Below are positions 29,712-37,822 of a DNA stretch of 64,000 bases, piece after piece. Positions within the stretch are counted from its first letter, which is position 1; every line of letters begins with the position of its first letter. Made by a program: the position numbers and the translations under genes. The notes under the pieces are model-generated. The model saw nothing but the letters and a program-made list of their open reading frames with translations, did no database searches and was not told where the DNA came from. Origin of the DNA: Pseudaeromonas aegiceratis (lineage in GTDB: Bacteria; Pseudomonadota; Gammaproteobacteria; Enterobacterales; Aeromonadaceae); contig NZ_CP158016.1 in assembly GCF_046254905.1 (NCBI RefSeq), forward strand, positions 2,542,001 to 2,606,000, written 5' to 3'.

Positions 29712-31634
29712 ATTGCCCTTGGCCGCCTTCGCGGGCGGCCCCAGGGTCAGGCTCAGCTCATCCCGGGCCGCCAGCACCCGCCGCCGATAATCCGCCAGCT
29801 GCGCCACCGGCACCCGGTCGGTAAAGTTCTCGTACTCATAACGCACCTGCAGCCGCCGGGCCGACGGCTGGCTCACCTGCACCGAGAAGTGAAACAGCGC
29901 GTTGCCCTGCTCGGCCTGGTAGGCGGCTATCTTCCAGTCCTGTGGAAACGTATATTCCAGCAGTTGGATCACCTTGCGGGGCGCCCCCAGATCCAGGGGT
30001 TGCTGCCGCTCGGGTGACACCCGCACCAGGTACTCATCCAGCAGGTCGCCATAGATGGCCAAGCCCTCCTGCTGGATCTGGGCAAAGCCCTGGGGCAACT
30101 CATAATGCTCCTGCACCCGCAGCCGGTTCTGCCCGGCATCGTCCTGCAGCTGGGGCAACCCCAGGCTCTTGAGGCCGGGGAACTGCCGCCGGTAATAATC
30201 GCCGAAGCGGCGCGCCAGCTTCTGGGGCGTGCTGCGCTGCCACTTGCCCCGCTGGCTTTCCGCTAGGGCGCCGCTGTAGTGGGTGTCGATGTCCAGCACC
30301 GTCTGGTCCGCGGTCAAGCGGCTTACCTGCTGCAGTTCTATCTGCGGCAGGCGGTACTCGCCGTCCATGCTGGTGAGGGTTTGGGTCTCGGGGGCGAGCA
30401 CCAGGGCATAGCGGTAATAGGGCATGCCCAGGCTGACCAGGGCGCTGCCCTGGTTGAGATCCGTGCCGTCCAGCCAGTAGCGCTGCCCCGCCAGCTGCAA
30501 TACCACTATGACATGATCGAAGGCATAGGGGCTGGGCAGCTGAGCCGGCAGGCCGGCGCCATCGTCCAGGCTGACCAGGGCCGCCTTGGCATCCAGCCCC
30601 TGGGCCCGCAACAGGGCCAGCAAGAGCACCGCCTTGTCCTTGCAGTCCCCATAGCGTCGATAGAGGGTATCCGCCGCCCGCCGCGGCCGGTGGGAACCGA
30701 TACCGTCCTCCATCCCCAGGTAGCGGATCTCATGCTGGACAAAGTGCAGGGCCGCCATCACCTGCTCATCCTGACCCTGGCGCCCTTTGCTCAGCTGGGC
30801 ACTCAGCGCCTGGATTTCTGGGCTTATCACGGCGGCCTGCTCATACAGGGGCAACGCCCAGGTCACCACCGACTGCCAGCTGGTGAATTCGCTCAGGGCC
30901 ACCTCGGCATAGGGGCTATAGCCACCGGGCAGATCCTCTTCTTCTTCCACCGCCGGCACCGCCGTCTGTTGCCAGCGCCACTCCTGCCAATCCCCCTTGG
31001 CATGTACCTGCCATTGGGCACCGGCGGGGGTGAAGGCAGCGTCGAGCCGGCGGCCGTCCCCCAGCAGCAGACGCAGCTGTTGACGCGCCACGGGGGCACT
31101 CCACTGCAGATCGATCCGGTCGCTGAACAGGCCGTTCATCACCGGGTTGTAGCCGCTCAGGGAGAAGCTGTAATCCAGCACATCCCCCACCCGGATGTCC
31201 GGCAAGATCAGGTAGGCGGTCTTGCGACCCGAGTAGAGGTATTGCCCCAGATCCGGCTCCCGCTGGAACAGCCGCAACTCCTCGGGCTCCAGGCGATCCA
31301 GCCAGTGACCATCCCGCCAGACCCCCACCTTGTGGATGGTCAGGGTCTCGTAGCTGGGGTCGAAGTCAAACGCCAGCTGGGAGCCCTGCTCCAGTCCCTC
31401 GGTGCTGGTGATGGCGGTGGCGTAATGAAAGAACTGCTGGGTCTGGGCCCCCAGCCGCCACTGCCGGTCCACCAGCAGATACGCCTGGCCCTCCGGCGCC
31501 TGCAGCTGAGCCGGCGCCGCCGGGACGGCCACCGCCTCCACCCAGGCCGGCACCGGGGCAAACGCCACCCGTTCAGCCGCCTGAGCCACCGAGCCCAGGC
31601 CCACCAGCAAGAAGAGCAGGCAGAAGGCGCGCAT
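29628..31634 (-). CDS. DUF3857/transglutaminase-like exported protein
   Basis: A 668-residue periplasmic protein with a signal peptide (MRAFCLLFLLVGLGSVAQAA), a DUF3857 domain (about 60-230) and a transglutaminase-like domain with the likely triad Cys in YGDCKDKAVLL, His in AFDHVIVV and Asp in YWLDGTDL. Relatives are widespread in Gram-negatives; no substrate is known. The ATG at 31634 lies 5 bp after hisM. The last 28 residues are read from the antisense strand of xthA and look like an unselected extension (Gly/Lys-rich), as if the ancestral stop was lost. Confidence 0.85.
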   Translation of the reverse strand: MRAFCLLFLLVGLGSVAQAAERVAFAPVPAWVEAVAVPAAPAQLQAPEGQAYLLVDRQWRLGAQTQQFFHYATAITSTEGLEQGSQLAFDFDPSYETLTIHKVGVWRDGHWLDRLEPEELRLFQREPDLGQYLYSGRKTAYLILPDIRVGDVLDYSFSLSGYNPVMNGLFSDRIDLQWSAPVARQQLRLLLGDGRRLDAAFTPAGAQWQVHAKGDWQEWRWQQTAVPAVEEEEDLPGGYSPYAEVALSEFTSWQSVVTWALPLYEQAAVISPEIQALSAQLSKGRQGQDEQVMAALHFVQHEIRYLGMEDGIGSHRPRRAADTLYRRYGDCKDKAVLLLALLRAQGLDAKAALVSLDDGAGLPAQLPSPYAFDHVIVVLQLAGQRYWLDGTDLNQGSALVSLGMPYYRYALVLAPETQTLTSMDGEYRLPQIELQQVSRLTADQTVLDIDTHYSGALAESQRGKWQRSTPQKLARRFGDYYRRQFPGLKSLGLPQLQDDAGQNRLRVQEHYELPQGFAQIQQEGLAIYGDLLDEYLVRVSPERQQPLDLGAPRKVIQLLEYTFPQDWKIAAYQAEQGNALFHFSVQVSQPSARRLQVRYEYENFTDRVPVAQLADYRRRVLAARDELSLTLGPPAKAAKGNLVKGGPDRGVIGGFLDGAQGIIDAAFH

Positions 31635-31639
31635 GATGG

Positions 31640-32338
31640 TCAGGCCTGCACCCTGGGCCGCAGGTGCGCGTACCAGCGCCGCTCCAGCCGCCGGAACAGG
31701 CCGATGAGGCACAGGCTCAGGCACAGGTAGAGGGCACCGGCGGTGATGAAGGCTTCGAAGGGGCTGTAGTAGCGGGAGTTGATGATGCGGGCGGCGCCGG
31801 TGAGATCCACCACAGTGATGATGCCCGCCACCGCCGAGCCGTGCAGCATGAAGATCACCTCGTTGCTGTAGGCCGGCAGGGCGCGGCGCGCCGCGCTGGG
31901 CAGCAGTATGTTCTTGAAGGTCTGCCAGCGGGTCATGCCGAAGGCCAGGGCCGCCTCCTTCTCCCCGCGGGGAATGGTATTGAGCGCCCCCCGGATGATC
32001 TCCGCCGTGTAGGCTGCGGTATTGAGGGCGAAGGCCAGCAGGGCACAGAACCAGGCCTCTTCCAACCACTGCCACAGCCAGGTTTCGCGCAGCGCCTGCC
32101 ACTGACCGGCGCCGTAGTAGATGATGAACAGCTGCACCAGCAAGGGGGTGCCGCGGAAGAAATAGATATAGGCCCAGGCCGGCAGCCGCAGCAGGGGATG
32201 GCTGCTGTTACGTGCCAAGGCCATGGGCAGGGCGATGCTCAGCCCCAGCACCAGGGAGGCGGCCACCAGCCAGGTGGTATTGATCAGGCCTTCGAGGTAG
32301 GTGGGCCACTCATCGGCCAGGATAGAAAAATCGAACAT
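31640..32338 (-). CDS. hisM: Basic amino acid ABC transporter permease (HisM type)
   Basis: An inner-membrane permease of 232 residues with five predicted membrane segments. It has the ABC permease EAA loop (EKEAALAFGMTRWQTFKNIL, followed by LPSAARRALPAYSNEV). The sequence FRGTPLLVQLFIIYYG is typical of the HisM/ArtM branch. The ATG at 32338 has GAGGT 6 bp upstream; an upstream ATG at 32377 lies inside hisQ. It follows hisQ by 2 bp and pairs with it in the membrane complex. Confidence 0.92.
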   Translation of the reverse strand: MFDFSILADEWPTYLEGLINTTWLVAASLVLGLSIALPMALARNSSHPLLRLPAWAYIYFFRGTPLLVQLFIIYYGAGQWQALRETWLWQWLEEAWFCALLAFALNTAAYTAEIIRGALNTIPRGEKEAALAFGMTRWQTFKNILLPSAARRALPAYSNEVIFMLHGSAVAGIITVVDLTGAARIINSRYYSPFEAFITAGALYLCLSLCLIGLFRRLERRWYAHLRPRVQA

Positions 32339-32340
32339 GC

Positions 32341-33081
32341 TTACCTCGAGACGATGGCGTAATGACGTTCCACCCACTTGAGCAACAGGGTGGAGAGGGC
32401 GGTGAACACCAAGAAGATCAGCGCCACGGCCATGTAGAAGGTAAAGGGCAGCTGGGTCGTGCCGGCCGCCAGCCCCGCCTTACGCACCATATCATCCAGA
32501 CCTATGATGGACACCAGGGCCGTGGTCTTGAGCAGCACCAGCCAGTTATTGCCGAAGCCCGGCAGGGCATGGCGCACCATCTGGGGGAACAGCACCCGAC
32601 GAAACACCTGCAGCGCCCGCATGCCATAGGCATAGGCGGCTTCCAATTGGCCCTTGTCTACCGCCAGTATGGCGCCACGGAAGGTTTCCGCCATGTAGGC
32701 GCCGAAGATGAAGCCTATGGTCAGCACCCCGGCGATGAAGGGGCTGACATCCACGTACTCCGGCAGATAGGCGACCCATTCGTGCTGAGGATCCCCACCC
32801 CCCAGCCAGCCATTCAACCAGTCATTGCCCCAGGAGCAAAGATTGTTCACCAGCACCTGGCCACCGAAGAACAGCAGCATCATGAGTACCAGATCCGGCA
32901 CCCCCCGCACCAGCGTGGTGTACAGGGTGGCCACCTGGCGGGCCAGGCGAAAGGAGGAAAGCTTGGCCAGGGCCCCCAGCATGCCCAGCATCATGGCCAG
33001 CACTAACGACAGCAGCGCCACCTCCAGGGTCATCCATGCCCCTTCCAGCAGGGAGGTTTCGTAGCCTTTAAGATCCAACAT
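32341..33081 (-). CDS. hisQ: Basic amino acid ABC transporter permease (HisQ type)
   Basis: A permease of 246 residues, partner of HisM. It shows the HisQ signature TTLVRGVPDLVLMMLLFFGG and the EAA loop (KGQLEAAYAYGMRALQVFRR, followed by VLFPQMVRHALPGFGNN). It lies after hisJ, separated by a stem-loop that probably lowers read-through, so permease levels stay below those of the binding protein, as is common for such systems. Confidence 0.93.
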   Translation of the reverse strand: MLDLKGYETSLLEGAWMTLEVALLSLVLAMMLGMLGALAKLSSFRLARQVATLYTTLVRGVPDLVLMMLLFFGGQVLVNNLCSWGNDWLNGWLGGGDPQHEWVAYLPEYVDVSPFIAGVLTIGFIFGAYMAETFRGAILAVDKGQLEAAYAYGMRALQVFRRVLFPQMVRHALPGFGNNWLVLLKTTALVSIIGLDDMVRKAGLAAGTTQLPFTFYMAVALIFLVFTALSTLLLKWVERHYAIVSR

Positions 33082-33095
33082 GTCCTGATCCCAGT

Positions 33096-33120
33096 TAAAA
33101 CGGGCCCATGCGGGCCCGTT
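33096..33120 (-). terminator. Stem-loop between hisJ and hisQ
   Basis: ACGGGCCC (33100-33107) and GGGCCCGT (33112-33119) form an 8-bp GC-rich stem with a 4-nt loop, followed in the transcript by four T. Because hisQ follows closely, it probably acts as a partial terminator or mRNA-stabilising element and sets the binding protein to permease ratio. Confidence 0.75.
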
Positions 33121-33140
33121 GTCACCCAGCCACCTGGGTC

Positions 33141-33917
33141 TTATTCGCCGTAGGCGTCAAAGTCGAAGTACTTGTCGTTCACCGCCTTGTACTTGCCGTT
33201 GGCGCGGATATCCAGAATGGCCTTGTCGAACATGGCCTTCAGATCGGTATCCTGTTTGCGGATGGCGACACCGGCACCCTCACCAAACCAGCGGGCATCG
33301 GTCAGGCCCGGTCCCACCAGCTCGTAGTTGGCACCGTCTTCCTTCTTGATCAGTCCGTCCACCAGGGAGGCATAGTCCGCCAGCACATAGTCGATGCGGC
33401 CAGACTTCAGATCCAGGTAAGCCTCTTCGGCCGTACCATAGCGCTTGATGTCGGCGGAGGGGAAGTTATCCGTGATATAGGTGTCCATGGAGGTGGCACG
33501 CTGTACCCCGACTTTCTTGCCGGCCATGAAGGTATCGGTCAGCTCCAGGGGAGTACCCTTCTTGGTGGCGAAACGCGCCGGCACATGCTGATACTTGGCG
33601 GAGAAGTCGACGCGCTTCTTGCGCTCCGGGGTGATGTCCATGGTGGAGATGATGGCGTCATACTTCTTGGCCAGCAGACCCGGGATGATGCCGTCCCAAT
33701 CCTGCTTCACGATGGTGCATTTGACCTGCATCTGCTCACACAGGGCGTTGGCGATATCCACGTCAAACCCTTTCACCTCACCACTGGGCTCGGTCCAGGA
33801 GAAGGGGGGGTAGGCGCCTTCGATCCCGATGCGCACACTCTTCCACTCCTTGGCCTGAACCTGCAGCGAGCCCATCAGGCAGGCTGCCATCACACCCACT
33901 AGCACCTTGTTCTTCAT
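33141..33917 (-). CDS. hisJ: Periplasmic basic amino acid-binding protein (HisJ/ArgT type)
   Basis: The 258-residue periplasmic binding protein delivers substrate to the permease. It has a signal peptide (VLVGVMAACLMGSLQVQA), the family start VRIGIEGAYPPFSWTEPSGE, GFDVDIANALC, and the Cys pair near 60 (ALCEQMQVKCTIVKQDWDG) seen in HisJ and LAO proteins. MDITPERKKRVDFSAKY is the ligand-binding block. It matches lysine/arginine/ornithine or histidine binding; the exact specificity is open, and the ArgR-type box upstream of hisP favours arginine. AAGGAG precedes the ATG. Confidence 0.93.
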   Translation of the reverse strand: MKNKVLVGVMAACLMGSLQVQAKEWKSVRIGIEGAYPPFSWTEPSGEVKGFDVDIANALCEQMQVKCTIVKQDWDGIIPGLLAKKYDAIISTMDITPERKKRVDFSAKYQHVPARFATKKGTPLELTDTFMAGKKVGVQRATSMDTYITDNFPSADIKRYGTAEEAYLDLKSGRIDYVLADYASLVDGLIKKEDGANYELVGPGLTDARWFGEGAGVAIRKQDTDLKAMFDKAILDIRANGKYKAVNDKYFDFDAYGE

Positions 33918-33965
33918 CCTTTCACTCCTTGATTATGCGCCCCTCAACGGGCATTCATGAGCCGA

Positions 33966-34736
33966 CTAGTAAGCCGACGAAATAAACTGCCGAAACCGCT
34001 CGGAACGGGGATTGGCGAACAGCTCTTTCGGATCCCCCTCCTCTTCAACCAGGCCCTGATGCAAGAATAAGACCCGATTTGACACATCCCGGGCAAATGA
34101 CATCTCGTGAGTCACCACCAGCATGGTGCGGCCCTCTTCGGCCAGGCTGCGCATCACCCCCAGCACCTCCCCCACCAGCTCGGGATCGAGGGCGGAAGTG
34201 GGCTCGTCAAACAGCATGACCTCGGGGTCCACCGCCAGGGCGCGGGCGATGGCGGCCCGCTGCTGCTGACCGCCGGACAGATGGCCCGGATAATAGTCGC
34301 GCCGCTCATACAGCCCCACCCGGTGCAGCAGGGTCTCGGCCCGCTCTATGGCCTCGGCACGGGGCACCTTGAGCACCTGGATCGGCACTTCGATGATGTT
34401 TTGCATCACGGTCATGTGGGACCAGAGGTTGAAGCTCTGGAACACCATGGCCAGCCGAGAGCGGATGCGCTCCACCTGACGCATGTCTTCGGGCAGGCGT
34501 TCCCCCAGGCGATTGGTTTTCATGCGGATCAGCTCACCATGCACCCGTACCTCACCGGACGAGGGGATTTCCAGCAGGTTGATGCAACGGAGGAAGGTGG
34601 ACTTACCGGAGCCGGAGGAGCCGATGATGGAGATGACGTCGCCCTTGTTGGCGGTGAGGTTGATCCCTTTGAGGACCTGGTGGGAGCCGAAATACTTATG
34701 CAAGTCATTGACTTGCAGGGTGGCCACTTCGTTCAT
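33966..34736 (-). CDS. hisP: Basic amino acid ABC transporter ATPase (HisP type)
   Basis: The ATP-binding subunit, 256 residues. Walker A is GSSGSGKST, the signature is LSGGQQQR, Walker B is VMLFDEPTSALDPELVGEVL, and the switch His is in VVTHEMSFARD. The segment FQSFNLWSHMTVMQNIIEVP matches HisP closely. It is the first gene of the hisP-hisJ-hisQ-hisM unit. An ArgR-like operator lies about 130 bp upstream of the ATG in a 187-bp gap after the M20 gene. Confidence 0.94.
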   Translation of the reverse strand: MNEVATLQVNDLHKYFGSHQVLKGINLTANKGDVISIIGSSGSGKSTFLRCINLLEIPSSGEVRVHGELIRMKTNRLGERLPEDMRQVERIRSRLAMVFQSFNLWSHMTVMQNIIEVPIQVLKVPRAEAIERAETLLHRVGLYERRDYYPGHLSGGQQQRAAIARALAVDPEVMLFDEPTSALDPELVGEVLGVMRSLAEEGRTMLVVTHEMSFARDVSNRVLFLHQGLVEEEGDPKELFANPRSERFRQFISSAY

Positions 34737-34863
34737 GCAAACAACCTTGTTCTTATTGGACTCATTGAGACCACCTCAGGCGGCTCATCCATAACACCTG
34801 TATGGAAAATACCAGTCTGATCACAAATTACAAGATGCATGGTGAACGAAACCTGGCCAGCGG

Positions 34864-34877
34864 CGAATTTTAATTCA
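34864..34877 (-). promoter_or_regulatory. Putative ArgR (ARG) box upstream of hisP
   Basis: On the minus strand TGAATTAAAATTCG matches the ARG box core TGAAT-N4-ATTCA at 9 of 10 fixed bases, with an AT-only centre. ARG boxes usually come in pairs 3 bp apart; no good second box was found, so this may be a single or weak operator. Confidence 0.55.
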
Positions 34878-34923
34878 CGTTTAGAGCTTCATTCGCGATA
34901 AATAGCCATTCCCAACGCATAGT

Positions 34924-36339
34924 TCACGCACTGACAGCTAATTCTGCCAAGGGCAGCCGCTGCAGCTGGGCCAGCGCCTGAATATAGATGTGGCAGGCGG
35001 TCAGCAGACCCTCCACCGAGATGAACTCGTTGGGCATGTGTTCCACCCGGGGATGCCCGGGCAACAGGGCACCAAAGGCCACACAGTTGGGGATGGCGCG
35101 GGCATAGGTGACGGCCCCGGAGGATCTGGGCCTGGCCCGTTCGCCGGTGACGGCCTCGTAACCCCGGCTCAGCGCCTGGACGAAGGGGGCATGGGCCGGC
35201 ACAAACATGGGCTCCAGGTGATCGAACTCCTCATAACGCCAGCCCAGGCGGTCCACCGCCGCCCGCATCATCCTGTGGTACTCCTGACGACTGAAACTCA
35301 CGGGCACCCGCACATCGATGCCAAGCTGGCAGCCATGGCTGTCGAGCTTGAGTGTGGCCAGATTCACCGTCAACTCACCACTAAGATCATCCCGTACCGT
35401 ACCCAGCAGGGCCCGCATGGAGGTATCCTCGCCGATCACCAAGGAGCAAAGCCCCAAGGCTGGGTGCCGATAACCTATCTGCTGCAAGGCCCGGCACAGC
35501 CGGACGATGGCGTTGACTCCAGCCTGATGGCACACGGAGGCATGGGCCCCCTGCCCCAGCACCAGGGTGCCCTTGTCCTGCTGCCGCCAGGGATAGCCCA
35601 GCAGATCCAATTGCCGTTGTAACTTGCGTTGCTGCGGCCCGCCGTACAGGGCGCGATCCGGTACCGCATTGAAGATGTCGCCACAGTCGAGCACCAGATC
35701 CTCGCTGGGCGGGCCATACAGGTAGGCCTGGATCAGCCGCTTCTCGGCATTCACCAGCGGGAAGGCTGAATCCGGGCAGAAGCTGGCGTCCGGCAATCGC
35801 TCCCACTGCTTGTAGCGCTGGATACAACGCCCCAGCAGTTCCTGATCGGTGCCAAACACGATGCGGATCTTGTGCCGCAGCCCAGGGCCATAACGTTGCA
35901 GCAGGTGCAGTGCATACAGGCAGGCCAGGGTTGGGCCCTTGTTGTCCTGGCTGCCACGACCATACAGGCGGCCATTGCGCAGCACGCCGGTGAAGGGATC
36001 GGAAAACCAGCCGCTGAGCTCGCCGGCCCCCACCACATCCAGATGACAGAAGATACCGATCAGCCCCTCCCCTTGCCCCACATCGGCGTAGCCGTAGTAA
36101 CCGTCAGGATCCTTGTAGGTGGCAAAGCCGAAGCGGCGGCAGATGGCCAGGGTGGCATTGAGGCAATCGTCGATGGGCTGGCCGAAGGGCGCCCCCGAGT
36201 GATCGAACTGGAAGTGGCTGGCAAAGCCGATGAGCTGACACAGATCGGCCAGCATGGCCTCGGCCTGCGCTTGCACCAATTCGGGCCAGCAAACGGCCTC
36301 TGGCGCAGATAGCGTGCTCGATACCTCAGGATCCCACAT
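34924..36339 (-). CDS. M20 dipeptidase homologue (PepV/Sapep-like) with altered active site
   Basis: A 471-residue cytosolic protein of the M20A peptidase family. All five predicted zinc ligands are present: His99 (FCHLDVVG), Asp132 (GRGSQDNKGPT), Glu167, Asp190 (FCPDSAFPL) and His434 (RVEHMPNEF). However, the residue before the ligand Glu, which is the general base in PepV and other M20 enzymes (GTDEE), is Gln166 (GTDQELLG). The dimerisation-lid His in GQGAHASVC is kept. This may reduce activity strongly or indicate a non-peptidase role. It lies upstream of the hisP operon on the same strand. Confidence 0.85.
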   Translation of the reverse strand: MWDPEVSSTLSAPEAVCWPELVQAQAEAMLADLCQLIGFASHFQFDHSGAPFGQPIDDCLNATLAICRRFGFATYKDPDGYYGYADVGQGEGLIGIFCHLDVVGAGELSGWFSDPFTGVLRNGRLYGRGSQDNKGPTLACLYALHLLQRYGPGLRHKIRIVFGTDQELLGRCIQRYKQWERLPDASFCPDSAFPLVNAEKRLIQAYLYGPPSEDLVLDCGDIFNAVPDRALYGGPQQRKLQRQLDLLGYPWRQQDKGTLVLGQGAHASVCHQAGVNAIVRLCRALQQIGYRHPALGLCSLVIGEDTSMRALLGTVRDDLSGELTVNLATLKLDSHGCQLGIDVRVPVSFSRQEYHRMMRAAVDRLGWRYEEFDHLEPMFVPAHAPFVQALSRGYEAVTGERARPRSSGAVTYARAIPNCVAFGALLPGHPRVEHMPNEFISVEGLLTACHIYIQALAQLQRLPLAELAVSA

Positions 36340-36449
36340 GAAACACCCTTATTCGAATCGGTTTGTTTTCGATTTGACTAAGCCTAGGCGGCCACGCGAG
36401 GGTCCTCACCTGTGAACAATGACAGGCCGGCCAAACGCCGTCTTGTCAT

Positions 36450-36480
36450 AAAAGAACAGGCCGCCCTGTGGCGGCCTGTC
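36450..36480 (-). terminator. Terminator of asd
   Basis: GACAGGCCGCC pairs with GGCGGCCTGTTC (arms within 36454-36480, 4-nt loop) and is followed in the asd direction by TTTTAT. It lies 20 bp after the asd stop and upstream of the M20 gene. Confidence 0.88.
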
Positions 36481-36499
36481 AGATGCGAAGCGGTGCGGC

Positions 36500-37612
36500 T
36501 TACGCCTTATGCAGCAGGATATTGAGCATGCGGCGCAGCGGCTCGGCAGCCCCCCACAACAGCTGATCGCCTACGGAAAAGGCTGACAGGAAGTCCGGCC
36601 CCATGTTCATCTTGCGCAGACGGCCCACGGGCACCTTGAGGGTGCCGGTCACCGCGGCCGGGGTCAGCTCCTTGACGGTCAGGGCCTTGTCGTTGTCGAT
36701 GACCCGCACCCAGTCGTTGTGGCTGGCCAACATCTGGTGAATATCGGTGAGGGGCACATCTTTCTTCAGCTTGATGGTGAAAGACTGGCTGTGGCAGCGC
36801 AGGGCGCCGATGCGGACGCAGTTGCCATCCACCGGGATGGACTGGCTGCGGCCCAGGATCTTGTTGGTTTCCGCCATGCCCTTCCACTCTTCCTTGCTCT
36901 GACCGTTGGGGAGGGCCACGTCGATCCAGGGGATCAGGCTGCCTGCCAGAGGCGCGCCAAACTGGCTGGTGGGGAAGCTCTCCTCACGCATGGCGGCGGT
37001 CACCTTGCGCTCGATATCCAGGATGGCGGAAGCCGGATCCGCCAGCTCGGTGGCCACCACGTCCCGCAGAGCCCCCATCTGGGAGAGCAGCTCCCGCATG
37101 TGACGGGCACCGGCACCGGAGGCGGCCTGATAGGTGGACGAGGAAACCCACTCCACCAGATCGTTGGCGAACAGGCCGCCCAGGCCCATCAGCATCAGGC
37201 TGACGGTGCAGTTCCCGCCCACATAGGTCTTGATCCCCTGGTTTAGGGCATCGTCGATGACCTTGCCGTTCACCGGATCCAGGATGATGACGGCATCCTC
37301 GGCCATCCGCAGGGTGGACGCGGCATCGATCCAGTAACCCGGCCAGCCGGCCGCCATCAGCTTGGGATAGACTTCCTTGGTGTAGTCTCCGCCCTGGCAG
37401 GTGATGATGATGTCCATGGCCTTGAGCGCCTCCAGATCGAAGGCATTCTGCAGCTGACCGGCCGCCTTGCCGAAGTTCGGCGCCGCCTGCCCGGCCTGGG
37501 AGGTGGTGAAGAAGACGGGGTCGATACGCGCGAAGTCGTTTTCCTCTACCATGCGCTGCATCAGCACGGAACCCACCATGCCCCGCCAACCAATCAAACC
37601 TACTTTTTTCAT
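36500..37612 (-). CDS. asd: Aspartate-semialdehyde dehydrogenase (Asd)
   Basis: Asd reduces aspartyl phosphate to aspartate semialdehyde, the branch point to lysine/diaminopimelate, threonine and methionine. The 370-residue product starts MKKVGLIGWRGMVGSVLMQR and has the catalytic Cys in VGGNCTVSLMLMGLGGLF and the His in VRIGALRCHSQSFTIKLKKD, as in the E. coli type enzyme. The ATG at 37612 has AGGA 9 bp upstream; an earlier ATG at 37636 would add eight residues with no family match. It is divergent from ycaO. Confidence 0.96.
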   Translation of the reverse strand: MKKVGLIGWRGMVGSVLMQRMVEENDFARIDPVFFTTSQAGQAAPNFGKAAGQLQNAFDLEALKAMDIIITCQGGDYTKEVYPKLMAAGWPGYWIDAASTLRMAEDAVIILDPVNGKVIDDALNQGIKTYVGGNCTVSLMLMGLGGLFANDLVEWVSSSTYQAASGAGARHMRELLSQMGALRDVVATELADPASAILDIERKVTAAMREESFPTSQFGAPLAGSLIPWIDVALPNGQSKEEWKGMAETNKILGRSQSIPVDGNCVRIGALRCHSQSFTIKLKKDVPLTDIHQMLASHNDWVRVIDNDKALTVKELTPAAVTGTLKVPVGRLRKMNMGPDFLSAFSVGDQLLWGAAEPLRRMLNILLHKA

Positions 37613-37654
37613 CTTTTTGTCCTGCCATGGAAGCAATAAAAACCTAAGGAGATC

Positions 37655-37682
37655 ACATTACGGATTGGCGGCCAGGGTGCAA
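37655..37682 (-). promoter_or_regulatory. Promoter of asd
   Basis: On the minus strand TTGCAC and TAATGT are 16 bp apart, with the -10 box about 43 bp before the asd ATG. It is the best sigma-70 match in the 210-bp asd-ycaO gap. Confidence 0.6.
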
Positions 37683-37822
37683 GTCGATTTCCGCAATATT
37701 GTGTGCCGGAGGCTGCAACGCCCCACCGGCGAGGCCCTGGCACTGGCTGGCGTTTGCCCGTAAGATAGCGCCGCCTAGCCCTGTGCAACATGTCATTTAC
37801 ATCCAGCCCTTGGAATCATCCC

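Noticed and set aside
30279..31730. Plus-strand open frame (483 codons) opposite the DUF3857 gene
   Set aside because: Antisense shadow; the minus-strand product has a signal peptide and a transglutaminase-type triad.
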